This document shows positions 50,471 through 59,386 of a stretch of DNA of 64,000 nucleotides, piece by piece. Numbering within the stretch: the first letter of the stretch is position 1; every line of letters begins with the position of its first letter. Made by a program: the position numbers and the translations under genes. Source of the DNA: Pseudomonas nitroreducens NBRC 12694 (GTDB lineage Bacteria; Pseudomonadota; Gammaproteobacteria; Pseudomonadales; Pseudomonadaceae); assembly GCF_002091755.1 (NCBI RefSeq), contig NZ_BDAI01000003.1:1-64000 (forward strand), given 5' to 3'. Under the pieces are notes generated by a model. It was not told where the DNA came from and made no database searches. It worked only from the letters and a program-made list of their open reading frames with translations.

Positions 50471-51880
50471 TCAGCGCCTCGGCGAGACGAAGGTACTGGC
50501 GGCGTCGATGGCTTCATGGCCGTCGCTGATCCTGAAGTGCAGCGGCAGCGAACCACCGGCGCTGCTCTGCGCTTCGCTGGCGACCGAGACGGCGAAGTCG
50601 CGGATCTCGCCCGGCTGCAGCATCAGTTCCGGCACGCCTTGCAGGCGGTAGCCGGCTCCATCGGCGAGGCTCAGCTGGTAGTGCTGCGGTTGCTGGGTCT
50701 TGTTGATCAGCTTGAGGTTGTAGATGTTCTCGATCTCGCCGGCGGCGTTCTCGCGGAACAGGCCACGGTCGCGGGCGACGTCGAGGTTGATCAGCGGCCG
50801 GGCTTCCAGCGCCCAGATGAACGCGCCGATCATCACCAGCAGCACCGCCGCGTAGCCGATCAGGCGCGGGCGCAGCAGGTGGGTCTTGCCGCCTTCGAGC
50901 GCACGCTCGGAGGTGTAGCGCACCAGGCCGCGGTCATAGCCCATCTTGTCCATCACCGAGTCGCAGGCGTCGATGCAGGCGGCGCAGCCGATGCAGGCTA
51001 TCTGCAGGCCGTCGCGGATGTCGATGCCAGTGGGGCAGACCTGTACGCACTGGTGGCAGTCGATGCAGTCGCCCAGGCCGAGGGCCTTGGGATCGGCGTC
51101 CTTCTTGCGCGCGCCACGGGACTCGCCGCGCGCCGCGTCGTAGGAAATGATCAGGGTGTCCTTGTCGAACATCACGCTCTGGAAGCGCGAGTACGGGCAC
51201 ATGTGGATGCACACCTGCTCGCGCAGCCAGCCGGCGTTGGCGTAGGTGGCGGCGGCGAAGAAGGCCACCCAGAAGGTGCTTTCCAGGTCGAGTTTGAAAG
51301 TGAGCAGATCCATCACCAGCGGGCGCACCGGCGTGAAGTAGCCGATGAAGGTGATCGCCGTGGCCAGGCTGACCAGCAGCCAGAGGCCGTGCTTGGCGCT
51401 TTTGCGCAGGACTTTCTCCGTGCTGACCGGGCCCGCGTCCCGCTTCATGCGCTGGTTGCGGTCGCCCTCGGTGACCTGCTCGGCCCACATGAAGATCCAG
51501 GTCCACACGCTCTGTGGACAGGTGTAGCCGCACCAGACGCGGCCGGCGAATACGGTGATGAAGAACAGGCCGAAGGCGGCGATGATCAGGATTGCCGAGA
51601 GCAGGATGAAATCCTGCGGCCAGAAGGTCGCGCCGAAGATGTAGAACTTGCGCTCGGGCAGATCCCAGAGCACCGCCTGGCGGCCGTTCCACTGCAGCCA
51701 CAGGGTGCCGAAGAAAAGCAGGAACAACAGCGCACCGCCTAGGCGGCGGAGATCGCGGAAACGTCCGGCGAAGCGCTTGGTGTAGACCGTCGGGGTGACC
51801 GCCGACAGTGGTTTCGGCGGCGGGGTGAAGCGTTGCGGTGCGTCGATCTCGATGACCTTCGCGGGGATTCTTTCGCTCAT
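50471..51880 (-). CDS. ccoG: CcoG/RdxA/FixG-type membrane iron-sulfur protein
   Basis: A 469-residue protein with membrane segments around residues 45-65, 85-110, 160-180, 195-215 and 335-355. It has RVWCGYTCPQSVWTWIF and two 4Fe-4S motifs, CIDCHQCVQVCP and CIGCAACIDAC. A C-terminal immunoglobulin-like FixG domain follows. CcoG proteins reduce copper for cytochrome cbb3 oxidase assembly in known cases. There is no cbb3 gene adjacent here. It is divergent from the siroheme reductase and operonic with the MocR regulator, so it may instead serve that reductase. Confidence 0.9.
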   Translation of the reverse strand: MSERIPAKVIEIDAPQRFTPPPKPLSAVTPTVYTKRFAGRFRDLRRLGGALLFLLFFGTLWLQWNGRQAVLWDLPERKFYIFGATFWPQDFILLSAILIIAAFGLFFITVFAGRVWCGYTCPQSVWTWIFMWAEQVTEGDRNQRMKRDAGPVSTEKVLRKSAKHGLWLLVSLATAITFIGYFTPVRPLVMDLLTFKLDLESTFWVAFFAAATYANAGWLREQVCIHMCPYSRFQSVMFDKDTLIISYDAARGESRGARKKDADPKALGLGDCIDCHQCVQVCPTGIDIRDGLQIACIGCAACIDACDSVMDKMGYDRGLVRYTSERALEGGKTHLLRPRLIGYAAVLLVMIGAFIWALEARPLINLDVARDRGLFRENAAGEIENIYNLKLINKTQQPQHYQLSLADGAGYRLQGVPELMLQPGEIRDFAVSVASEAQSSAGGSLPLHFRISDGHEAIDAASTFVSPRR

Positions 51881-52225
51881 TATCGTGGCCCATCAGGCAG
51901 AAGAGGCGCCGCGACTGTACGAATCGGTCTGCACCCGAAACAGATTCAGGTTCGCCGGAAAAAACCATATCAGATGGTGAAATTCGCTCCGCACCGCGCC
52001 GTTGCAGGGTTGGTGCCACGCGCCATGAGACGGCTGATCGGGCCTGTTGCGGCAACCGGTCGCAGGCCAGCCGGGGCAGGCCTCTCCCGCATCTGATCCG
52101 GTTTTTCCCGTGTTATCTGCCGCTGTTTTGCACAACAGCCGCCGGCCATAGTTCGGTCAACCGCAATGTGGCGCGCCCGACGACAGAAGCAGGCTGCCAC
52201 GCAACGATCCGAAGGTGGCCTGGCG
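51881..52225. other. 345-base divergent intergenic region, no gene seen
   Basis: This contains the promoters for ccoG-mpaR (minus) and the siroheme reductase operon (plus). No ANR-type TTGAT-N4-ATCAA box, riboswitch or terminator was recognised. GC-rich short repeats (GGCCAGCCGGGGCAGGCC around 52074) are present. Confidence 0.5.
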
Positions 52226-53890
52226 ATGTACCGATACGACGATTACGACCGCGCCCTGGTGCGTGAACGGGTGGCGCAGTTCCGCGACCAGGTGCAGCGG
52301 CGCCTGAGCGATGAGCTGAGCGAAGAGGAATTCCTGCCGCTGCGCCTGCAGAACGGCCTGTACCTGCAGAAGCACGCCTACATGCTGCGGGTGGCGATTC
52401 CCTACGGCACCCTGTCCAGTGAGCAGATGCGCACCCTGGCCTGGATCGCCCGCGAGCACGACCGCGGCTACGGCCACTTCACCACGCGGCAGAACATCCA
52501 GTTCAACTGGGTGGAACTGGAGCGCGTGCCGGACATACTCGAACGCCTCGCCGAGGTCGAGATGCACGCCATCCAGACCTCCGGCAACTGCGTGCGCAAT
52601 ATCACCACCGAGGCCTTCGCCGGGGTCGCCGCCGACGAGTTCCTCGACCCGCGCCCACTGGCGGAAATCCTTCGCCAGTGGTCCACGGTGAACCCCGAAT
52701 TCCTCTTCCTGCCGCGCAAGTTCAAGATCGCCCTCTGCGCCGCCGAGGAAGACCGCGCGGCGGTGATGATGCACGACATCGGCCTCTACCTGCGCCGCGC
52801 TGAAGATGGCGAGCTGCGGCTGAAGGTGCTGGTGGGAGGCGGGCTGGGGCGCACGCCGATGCTGGGCCAGGTGATCCGCGACGACCTGCCCTGGTGGCAC
52901 CTGCTGTCCTACGTCGAGGCCATCCTGCGCGTGTACAACCGCCACGGCCGGCGCGACAACAAATACAAGGCGCGGATCAAGATCCTGGTGAAGGCGTTGG
53001 GTATCGAGGCGTTTTCCCGCGAAGTGGAAGAAGAGTGGCAGCACCTGCGCGATGGCGAGGCGCAGCTGACGCTCGATGAGTACCAACGCGTCGCAGCGGC
53101 ATTCGATCCGCCGGTCTACGCGCCTTCCGACGAGCTTGCTTACGGCTCTGCGCTGGCTGCCGACGCGGCGTTCGCTCGTTGGGTCTCGCGCAACGTGCGC
53201 CCGCACCGCGTGGCGGGGTACGCCAGCGTAGTGCTGTCCACCAAGCCGGGTGCCGAGGCGCCGCCGGGCGATGCCACTGCTGAACAGATGGAGCGGGTAG
53301 CCGACTGGGCAGAGCGCTACGGCTTCGGCGAAATCCGTGTCGCCCACGAACAGAACCTGGTGCTGCCGGACGTTCGCAAGGCCGATCTCCACGCCCTGTG
53401 GCAGGAGGCTTGTGCCGCTGGGCTGGGTACACCGAACCAGGGCCTGCTGACCGACATCATCGCCTGCCCCGGTGGCGATTTCTGCGCGTTGGCCAACGCC
53501 AAGTCGATCCCCATCGCCCAGGGCATCCAGCAGCGCTTCGAGGACCTGGACTACCTGCACGACCTGGGCGATCTCAGCCTGAACATCTCCGGCTGCATGA
53601 ACGCCTGCGGCCACCACCACATCGGCAACATCGGCATCCTTGGCGTGGATAAGAACGGCAGCGAGTGGTACCAGATCACCCTGGGGGGCGCGCAGGGCGT
53701 GAAGAGTGCGCTGGGCAAGGTGATCGGCCCATCGTTCGGTGCCGCCGAGGTGCCGGATGTGATCGAGGCGCTGGTGCAGACCTACGTGGAGCAGCGCGGC
53801 GCTGGCGAGCGCTTCGTCGAGACGGTCGAGCGCATCGGCCTGGAGCCTTTCAAGGCGCGGGTCTACCGCCAGGCGGAGGAACCGGCATGA
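52226..53890 (+). CDS. Siroheme- and 4Fe-4S-dependent nitrite/sulfite reductase (CysI/NirA type)
   Basis: A 554-residue reductase with two ferredoxin-like half domains (FTTRQNIQFNWVELE, SGNCVRNITTEAFAG). The cluster and siroheme cysteines are CPGGDFC and, later, CMNAC in NISGCMNACGHHHIGNIGI. It reduces sulfite to sulfide or nitrite to ammonia by six electrons; the sequence alone does not decide. P. aeruginosa calls the counterpart nirA, as I recall. The start at 52226 (MYRYDDYDRALVRERV) is preferred over 52166. It is coupled to the DUF934 gene by ATGA. Confidence 0.9.
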   Translation: MYRYDDYDRALVRERVAQFRDQVQRRLSDELSEEEFLPLRLQNGLYLQKHAYMLRVAIPYGTLSSEQMRTLAWIAREHDRGYGHFTTRQNIQFNWVELERVPDILERLAEVEMHAIQTSGNCVRNITTEAFAGVAADEFLDPRPLAEILRQWSTVNPEFLFLPRKFKIALCAAEEDRAAVMMHDIGLYLRRAEDGELRLKVLVGGGLGRTPMLGQVIRDDLPWWHLLSYVEAILRVYNRHGRRDNKYKARIKILVKALGIEAFSREVEEEWQHLRDGEAQLTLDEYQRVAAAFDPPVYAPSDELAYGSALAADAAFARWVSRNVRPHRVAGYASVVLSTKPGAEAPPGDATAEQMERVADWAERYGFGEIRVAHEQNLVLPDVRKADLHALWQEACAAGLGTPNQGLLTDIIACPGGDFCALANAKSIPIAQGIQQRFEDLDYLHDLGDLSLNISGCMNACGHHHIGNIGILGVDKNGSEWYQITLGGAQGVKSALGKVIGPSFGAAEVPDVIEALVQTYVEQRGAGERFVETVERIGLEPFKARVYRQAEEPA

Positions 53891-54375
53891 AGAACCTGAT
53901 TCGCCTGCGCGATGGTGTGGCCGAGCTGGCGCCGAATGATCCCTGGACCTTGCTGCGCGAGGTGCCGGAGGAACTGTCCGAAGGCCGACTGATCCTGCCG
54001 TTGAAGAGCTGGCTGGCGCTGGAGTCCGGTGACGGTTACGGCGTCTGGCTGGCGCCGGACGAAGACCCCGAGGAGTTGATCTGGCGGCTGAAGGAGCCGG
54101 CGCTGATCGCCATCGATTTCCCCAGCTTCCGCGACGGCCGCGGCTACAGCCTGGCCTACCTGCTGCGCAGCCGCCTGGGCTGGCGCGGCGAGTTGCGCGC
54201 GGTGGGCGATGTGTTGCGCGACCAGCTGGCGCACCTGCGCCAGTGCGGTTTCGACACCTTTGCCGTGCGCGAGGACAAGTCCGTGGAAGACGCCTTGAAG
54301 GGGCTCGCAGGGCTCAGCGTACTCTACGGGCGCTCGGTCATCGAGCCGCGCCCGCTGTTCCGGCGACGCTCCTAG
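53887..54375 (+). CDS. DUF934 family protein, partner of the siroheme reductase
   Basis: A 162-residue protein with the DUF934 core IDFPSFRDGRGYSLAYLLRSRLGWRGELRAVGDVLRDQ and CGFDTFAVRED. It is always seen next to CysI-type reductases in Pseudomonas; the function is unproven. It overlaps the reductase stop by ATGA, pointing to a joint role in sulfur or nitrogen assimilation. No cofactor motif is visible. Confidence 0.9.
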   Translation: MKNLIRLRDGVAELAPNDPWTLLREVPEELSEGRLILPLKSWLALESGDGYGVWLAPDEDPEELIWRLKEPALIAIDFPSFRDGRGYSLAYLLRSRLGWRGELRAVGDVLRDQLAHLRQCGFDTFAVREDKSVEDALKGLAGLSVLYGRSVIEPRPLFRRRS

Positions 54376-54514
54376 GGCGTCACTATCGCGCACGGCCAGG
54401 GCTGCAGTGGGTCGGCCAAGCTTGACGCTGTGCCGGGGGGCAGGAAAAATGCGGGCATCATCCACGGCGCCCGCGCGCCGCTGGTAACCCACGTATTCGA
54501 GTGACCCCCAGAAT

Positions 54515-55399
54515 ATGCGCATGCGCCTGATGCTGTTGGGTGGCGGTAATGCCCTTGGACAGGCGCTGATCCGCCTGGGCGCCGAGGAAGACATCGGCTT
54601 CCTCGCCCCCCGACCGCCCGACCAGGGATGGGACGCCGCCAGCCTCACCGTGCTGCTGGACGAGACCCGTCCCGACGCGGTGATCAACCTTGCCTACTAC
54701 TTCGACTGGTTCCAGGCCGAGGCTGTCGAGGCCGCCCGCCTGGCCAGCCAGGAGCGCGCGGTGGAGCGTCTGGCCGAACTCTGCCAGCACCACGAAATCC
54801 TGCTGATCCAGCCCTCCAGCTACCGCATATTCGATGGCGCCCGCGCCACTGCCTATAGCGAGAAGGACGAGCCGCTGCCGCTCGGCCCGCGTGGCCAGGC
54901 GCTGTGGCGCATGGAACAGTGGGTGCGGGCGACCTGCCCGCGCCACGTGCTGCTGCGTTTCGGCTGGCTGCTCGATGACAGCGCCAATGGCGTGCTCGGC
55001 CGCTTCCTCGAACGGGCGGAAAAGGAGCAGGTGCTGTTCCTCGCCGACGATCGGCGCGGCAACCCGACCCCGGTGGACGATGCCGCCCGGGTGATCCTCT
55101 CGGTACTCAAACAGCTCGACTGCCAGGCGCCGCTCTGGGGCACCTACCATTACGGCGGCCTGGAGGCGACCACCACCCTGTCCCTGGGCCAGGTGGTGCT
55201 CGGCGAGGCGCGCGCCTTCCGTGCGCTGGCCGTCCAGGAACCGAGCCCGCAGGCCCATGCCGCGCGCCCCGATGCCGGTGACGAACCGCAGCACGCGGTG
55301 CTCGCCTGCAAGAAGATCCTCCACACCTTCGGTATCAAGCCGCGCGCCTGGCGCGCCGGCCTGCCCGCCCTGCTGGACCGTTACTACCGCCATGTCTGA
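54515..55399 (+). CDS. RmlD-like sugar-nucleotide/NAD(P)-binding protein
   Basis: A 294-residue Rossmann-fold protein of the extended SDR group (MRMRLMLLGGGNALGQALIR). It has dTDP-4-dehydrorhamnose reductase-like blocks such as RPDAVINLAYYFDWFQAE and LRFGWLLDDSANGVLGRFL. The catalytic Tyr-x3-Lys is not clear, so it may be a binding or regulatory homologue. It overlaps the epimerase gene by 8 bases. P. aeruginosa has the same pair before oprG, as I recall. Confidence 0.8.
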   Translation: MRMRLMLLGGGNALGQALIRLGAEEDIGFLAPRPPDQGWDAASLTVLLDETRPDAVINLAYYFDWFQAEAVEAARLASQERAVERLAELCQHHEILLIQPSSYRIFDGARATAYSEKDEPLPLGPRGQALWRMEQWVRATCPRHVLLRFGWLLDDSANGVLGRFLERAEKEQVLFLADDRRGNPTPVDDAARVILSVLKQLDCQAPLWGTYHYGGLEATTTLSLGQVVLGEARAFRALAVQEPSPQAHAARPDAGDEPQHAVLACKKILHTFGIKPRAWRAGLPALLDRYYRHV

Positions 55400-56339
55400 T
55401 CGCCTCATTCCTTCCGCGCAGCCCATCCTCATCACCGGCGGCGCGGGGTTCATCGGTTCCCATCTGGCGGATGCCTTGCTGGCGCAAGGGTTTGCCGTGC
55501 GCGTGCTGGATGACCTGTCCACCGGCAAGCGCGCGAACCTCGATCCGCGCGTCGAGTTGATCGTCGGTGATGTCGCCGATGAAGCCGCGCTGCGCGGTGC
55601 GGTGAGCGGTTGCCAGGGCGTCGTGCACCTGGCGGCGATCGCTTCGGTGCAGGCCTCGGTGGAAGACCCGGTGGGTACCCACCGCGCCAACTTCATCGGT
55701 ACGCTGAACCTCTGCGAAGCCATGCGCCAGGAAGGCATCCATCGGGTGCTGTTTGCTTCCAGCGCGGCGGTCTACGGACAGAACGGCGAAGGCAGCGCCA
55801 TCGACGAGGACGTGGTCAAGGCGCCACTGACGCCCTACGCCTCGGACAAGCTGGCCAGCGAGTACTACCTGGACTTCTATCGCCGCGAGCACGCGCTGGA
55901 GCCGGCGATCTTCCGCTTCTTCAACGTCTACGGTCCGCGCCAGGATCCGTCTTCGCCGTATTCCGGAGTGATCAGCATCTTTGCCCAGCGCGCCGAACAG
56001 GGCTTGCCGATCACCGTGTTCGGCGACGGCGAGCAGACCCGCGATTTCATCTACGTCGGTGACCTGGTGAAGCTGCTGATGACCGCGCTACTGGCGGACG
56101 AGGTGGCCGAGTCGGCGATCAACGTCGGCCTGGACCAGTCCACCAGCCTGAACCAGCTGCTGGCCGAGATTGGCAAACTCACCGGCGGCCTGCCGCCAGT
56201 CACCTACCAGCCGGCGCGCCACGGCGATATCCGCCATTCCCGCGCCGACAACCGCCGCCTGCTGGCGCGCTATCGCCTGGATGAGCCGACGCCGCTGGCC
56301 GAAGGCCTGGCCCAGCTGATCACCACCAGGGTTTGTTGA
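55392..56339 (+). CDS. NAD-dependent epimerase/dehydratase (GalE-like)
   Basis: A 315-residue extended SDR. The NAD site is ITGGAGFIGSHLADALLAQG. The catalytic triad has Ser (FASSAAVYGQ) and Tyr-x3-Lys in YASDKLASEYY, and RFFNVYGPRQ and GDGEQTRDFIYVGDLV follow. It probably acts on a UDP- or dTDP-sugar for surface polysaccharide, but no polysaccharide cluster is adjacent. The start at 55392 overlaps the previous gene; its 3' end overlaps the SirB-like gene by 20 bases on the other strand. Confidence 0.88.
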   Translation: MSDRLIPSAQPILITGGAGFIGSHLADALLAQGFAVRVLDDLSTGKRANLDPRVELIVGDVADEAALRGAVSGCQGVVHLAAIASVQASVEDPVGTHRANFIGTLNLCEAMRQEGIHRVLFASSAAVYGQNGEGSAIDEDVVKAPLTPYASDKLASEYYLDFYRREHALEPAIFRFFNVYGPRQDPSSPYSGVISIFAQRAEQGLPITVFGDGEQTRDFIYVGDLVKLLMTALLADEVAESAINVGLDQSTSLNQLLAEIGKLTGGLPPVTYQPARHGDIRHSRADNRRLLARYRLDEPTPLAEGLAQLITTRVC

Positions 56340-56676
56340 TTGCCAGGAAGAAAACGCCTGCCAGCGAACTCAGGGCGAGCACGCTGAAGACTGCCTTGGG
56401 TGCCCGCGAGGTACTGCGCAGGGCGAAGGCTGCGAGCAGGATATAGAGCACCAGCAGGCCGATCTTCACCTGCAGCCAGACCGGCAGCGGCCAGGGCATC
56501 GCCAGGTGCACCAGGCCCAGGGCGCTGAGCAGCAGCAGGGTGTCGATCAGGTGAGGCAGGCCGCGCTGCCAGCCCGAGGGCCGTTTGCCCCACCAGCTCA
56601 GTCCCAGCCGCAACAGGAAAAGGGCGGTGCTGATGATGGCGAGGCTGACGTGCAGTGCTTTGAGTTCGAGATACAT
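56320..56676 (-). CDS. SirB-family small membrane protein
   Basis: A 118-residue protein with four membrane segments (ALHVSLAIISTALFLLRLGLSWW, LPHLIDTLLLLSALGLVHL, WLQVKIGLLVLYILLAAFALR, AVFSVLALSSLAGVFFLAI). It matches the SirB2-like pattern (LKxLHxxxAxxS, HxxDTxLLxxA, KxxxLxxYIxLG). The function is unclear. Its last 20 bases overlap the epimerase gene. Confidence 0.82.
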   Translation of the reverse strand: MYLELKALHVSLAIISTALFLLRLGLSWWGKRPSGWQRGLPHLIDTLLLLSALGLVHLAMPWPLPVWLQVKIGLLVLYILLAAFALRSTSRAPKAVFSVLALSSLAGVFFLAINKPWW

Positions 56677-56694
56677 ACCGGTTCCCTGAAAATG

Positions 56695-56720
56695 AAAAAG
56701 GCGCCCTTGGGCGCCTTTTC
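56695..56720. terminator. Bidirectional terminator after oprG
   Basis: AAAAGGCGCC and GGCGCCTTTT form a 10-bp stem with a CTTG loop. On the minus strand it ends the oprG transcript 12 bases after the stop codon. It lies within the region upstream of the SirB-like gene. Confidence 0.85.
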
Positions 56721-56732
56721 ATGTTTGCTCCG

Positions 56733-57437
56733 TTAGAAACGGTAGCCGAAACCAACCATGTAAACCCAGGGGTCGACGTCGACATCGACCTTGGTTTTCT
56801 GGATGCCCAGTGCGGACGGGCCGTCGACACTGGCCTTGGTGTCGATGTCCATATACCAGACCGCGGCGTTGACGAAGGCGTGCTCGTTGAGCATGTAGTC
56901 CATGCCCAGTTCAGCGGCCAGGCCCCAGGAGTCCTGCAGCTTCAGGTTGCTGAAGCCCTGGTCCTTGCGAGCACCGGTGAGGTCTTCGTCGAAGAAGGTG
57001 GTGTAGTTGACGCCGAGTCCGCCGTAAGGCTGGAAGGCCGAGTTGGTACCACCCATGGGGTAGTACTGCAGGAGCACGGTCGGCGGCAGCTGCTTGATGT
57101 CGGCGAGCTTGCCATCGAGACCGCCGCCCAGGCCTTTTACATCGACCTGATGCTTGAACGGAGTAGCGGCGACCAGCTCCACGCCGATCTTGTCGGTGAG
57201 CAGGTAGGCGAAGGTCAGACCCAATTGGGTGTCGCTATCGACGGTGGCCTTGGTGCCGCTGGCTTTTACGCCATCGAACTTGAGGGCGCTGCTGCTATCG
57301 TCCGGCGCAACGGTGGCGATACCGCCGCGGACGAGGAAGTCGCCAGCCTGGTGGCCACGGATGTCGGCGGCCTGGGCTGCGATCGGTGCTGCGACGGCGA
57401 GTGAGAGAAGCGAGGCGGTGAGCCAGGACTTACGCAT
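56733..57437 (-). CDS. oprG: OprG, OmpW-family outer-membrane protein
   Basis: A 234-residue protein. The signal peptide (MRKSWLTASLLSLAVAAPIAAQA) is followed by an 8-stranded barrel (GDFLVRGGIATVAPDDSSS, LGLTFAYLLTDKIGVELVAATPF) ending in VGFGYRF with terminal Phe. OprG is a narrow channel for small hydrophobic molecules and is induced under low oxygen in P. aeruginosa. TTGGAG precedes the ATG at 57437; an upstream frame to 57560 is promoter, not coding. An ANR-type site is present upstream. Confidence 0.93.
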   Translation of the reverse strand: MRKSWLTASLLSLAVAAPIAAQAADIRGHQAGDFLVRGGIATVAPDDSSSALKFDGVKASGTKATVDSDTQLGLTFAYLLTDKIGVELVAATPFKHQVDVKGLGGGLDGKLADIKQLPPTVLLQYYPMGGTNSAFQPYGGLGVNYTTFFDEDLTGARKDQGFSNLKLQDSWGLAAELGMDYMLNEHAFVNAAVWYMDIDTKASVDGPSALGIQKTKVDVDVDPWVYMVGFGYRF

Positions 57438-57480
57438 GATGAGCTCCAATATCTCTTTGGTATAAGTGTTGGTGCTCAGA

Positions 57481-57521
57481 ATAGTAGAGAGCGCTAAAAG
57501 CGCTCTTTTGATTTGGCTCAA
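57481..57521 (-). promoter_or_regulatory. ANR-dependent promoter of oprG with internal palindrome
   Basis: TTGAT-TTGG-CTCAA (57508-57521) matches the ANR/FNR box TTGAT-N4-ATCAA with one change. On the minus strand a -10 TACTAT lies at 57486-57481, placing the box centre about 41 bases before a start near 57474, the class II spacing. An 8-bp perfect palindrome AGAGCGCT-AAA-AGCGCTCT (57488-57506) fills the gap and may bind a second regulator. Confidence 0.72.
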
Positions 57522-57575
57522 TAAAGACCCCAAGCTTCCCATGGCAAAGGCGTGCGGCAAGATGCCGCACGGTCG

Positions 57576-58094
57576 TCACTGCCCGGTGTATTCGTAGGGT
57601 TCGATGCTGCTGGCCTGCATCTGGTAGCCGGCCTCGGCGAGGTCGCTCTCCACCGCTTTCACGCTCAGCGTGCCGATGATCCAGAACGGTTGGTAAAGCT
57701 CGTCGACTTTTACACCCTTGCCGCCTCGAACATAGACGATCTGGTTGGACGGCGGCGGTGGCACGTGGATGCACGCGCCGTAGTAGGGCACCAGCAGGAA
57801 GTCGCGGACGGTCTGGCCGTCTTCCTCGACTTCCAGCGGCACGATGTAGCCGGGCATCTTCACCTGCTGGCCATCCAGCGCCTTGACCACCGGGGCGTCG
57901 GGTGTCTGTTGCTTCACCGCCGGGCCGCTCTCGGCGTTGAGCACGTCGGAGAGCTTGGACATGTCATGCAGCGGCACGGGCGGTGGAGGCGGCGGCGCGC
58001 CCTCGGGGATCAGCTCGGGCCAGGTCAGCTCGCGCGGCGCCGCCCAGACGGCGGCGCTGGTGAGCATCAGCAGCAGGAATAGCAGACGGCGCAT
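57576..58094 (-). CDS. DUF3299 periplasmic/secreted protein of a metal operon
   Basis: A 172-residue protein with a signal peptide (MRRLLFLLLMLTSAAVWA), a Pro-rich stretch (EGAPPPPPPVPLHD) and the DUF3299 block MPGYIVPLEVEEDGQTVRDFLLVPYYGACIHVPPPPSNQIVYV. The Cys-Ile-His-Val part could bind metal. It is the last gene of the four-gene ABC operon read from 60679 to 57576. P. aeruginosa PA4066 is the likely counterpart. The function is unknown. Confidence 0.85.
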   Translation of the reverse strand: MRRLLFLLLMLTSAAVWAAPRELTWPELIPEGAPPPPPPVPLHDMSKLSDVLNAESGPAVKQQTPDAPVVKALDGQQVKMPGYIVPLEVEEDGQTVRDFLLVPYYGACIHVPPPPSNQIVYVRGGKGVKVDELYQPFWIIGTLSVKAVESDLAEAGYQMQASSIEPYEYTGQ

Positions 58095-58118
58095 GGGACT
58101 TCTCTGTAAGGGGCTGGC

Positions 58119-59384
58119 TCAGAGGCGGATCGACAGGCCATCGGCCAGCGATTGCCGATAGGCACGCCACGCCGGCACACAGCCGATCAGCAGCGCGGCC
58201 AGAAGTATGCCGCCCAGCAGCGACCATTCATAGGCGCTGGGCAGCGCCAGTGGCAGGAAGATGCCGTAGTTCGCCTGCACGTAGGCCTGGCTGCCGGCGA
58301 CGCCGGCATACAGCAGCCCGACGCCCAGCGTCACGCCGGCCAGCGCCAGGGCAAAGGCTTCGGCCACCAGCAGGCTGAAGATGTGCCAGGGGCGTGCGCC
58401 CACCGAGCGCAGGATGGCCATTTCCCGGCGGCGCTCGTTGAGGCTGGTGAGAATGGCCGTGAGCATGCCGATCAGGCCTGTCAGTACGACGAACAGCGAG
58501 ACCACGAACAGTGCCTTCTCCGCCGTGCCCATCAACCCCCAGAGTTCCTGCAACGCCACGCCGGGGAGAATCGCCATCAGCGGCTCGCCGTCGTATTCGT
58601 TGATCTGCCGCTGCAGGGTGAAGGTGGCGACCTTGCTCTTGAGGCCCAGCAGGAAGGCGGTGATGGCCTTGGGCTGCAGGTCCATCGTCCGCGCCTGGTC
58701 CTCGCTGATACGCCCGGCGCCACGGGCCGGTACGCCGTTCTTCCAGTCGACGTGCAACGCTTCCATGCCCTGCAGGGAAATGTGCAGGGTGCGGTCCACC
58801 GGAGTGCCGGTGCGCTTGAGGATGCCGACCACGGTGAACGGCTTGTCGTCGTGCTGCACCAGGCTGATGGTGCTGACGCCGTGGGCCAGGACGATCTTGT
58901 CACCCAGCTTGTAGTGCAGCGCTTGGGCCACTTCGGCACCGAGCACCACGTCGAACAGGTCCTGGCCGAACGGCCGGCCTTCGGACAGTTCCAGCATCTG
59001 CCCGCGGCCGAAGCGGTAGTGCTCGAAATAGCCGGTGTCGGTCCCCATGACGCGGTAGCCGCGGTGCGAGTCGCCCAGGGAAATCGGGATCGCCCACTTC
59101 ACCAGGGGGCTGTGGGTGACGGTTTCGTAGCTTTGCCAGCGGATGTTGTTGGTGGCGTTGCCGATGCGGAACACCGAGTAGAGCAGCAGGTTCACCGAAC
59201 CGGAGCGGGCGCCGACGATCAGGTCGGTGCCGGAGATGGTGCTGGCGAAGCTGGCCTTGGCCTCGGTGCGTACGCGCTCCACCGCCAGCAGCAGGCAGGC
59301 GGAGAGGGCGATGGCGAAGATGGTCAGCAGCGCGGTGAAGCGACGGTTGGAGAGGCTGGCGAGCGCCAGGCGCAACAGGTACAT
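58119..59384 (-). CDS. ABC transporter permease, FtsX/MacB type
   Basis: A 421-residue permease. It has an N-terminal membrane helix (RFTALLTIFAIALSACLLL), a large periplasmic domain (about 40-260) and three C-terminal helices including FVVSLFVVLTGLIGMLTAIL and GILLAALLIGCVPAW. This is the FtsX fold, usual for lipoprotein or mechanical transport rather than classical import. The ATPase gene is two bases upstream. The zinc-linked context suggests metal-dependent envelope maintenance; the substrate is unknown. Confidence 0.88.
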   Translation of the reverse strand: MYLLRLALASLSNRRFTALLTIFAIALSACLLLAVERVRTEAKASFASTISGTDLIVGARSGSVNLLLYSVFRIGNATNNIRWQSYETVTHSPLVKWAIPISLGDSHRGYRVMGTDTGYFEHYRFGRGQMLELSEGRPFGQDLFDVVLGAEVAQALHYKLGDKIVLAHGVSTISLVQHDDKPFTVVGILKRTGTPVDRTLHISLQGMEALHVDWKNGVPARGAGRISEDQARTMDLQPKAITAFLLGLKSKVATFTLQRQINEYDGEPLMAILPGVALQELWGLMGTAEKALFVVSLFVVLTGLIGMLTAILTSLNERRREMAILRSVGARPWHIFSLLVAEAFALALAGVTLGVGLLYAGVAGSQAYVQANYGIFLPLALPSAYEWSLLGGILLAALLIGCVPAWRAYRQSLADGLSIRL

Positions 59385-59386
59385 GC

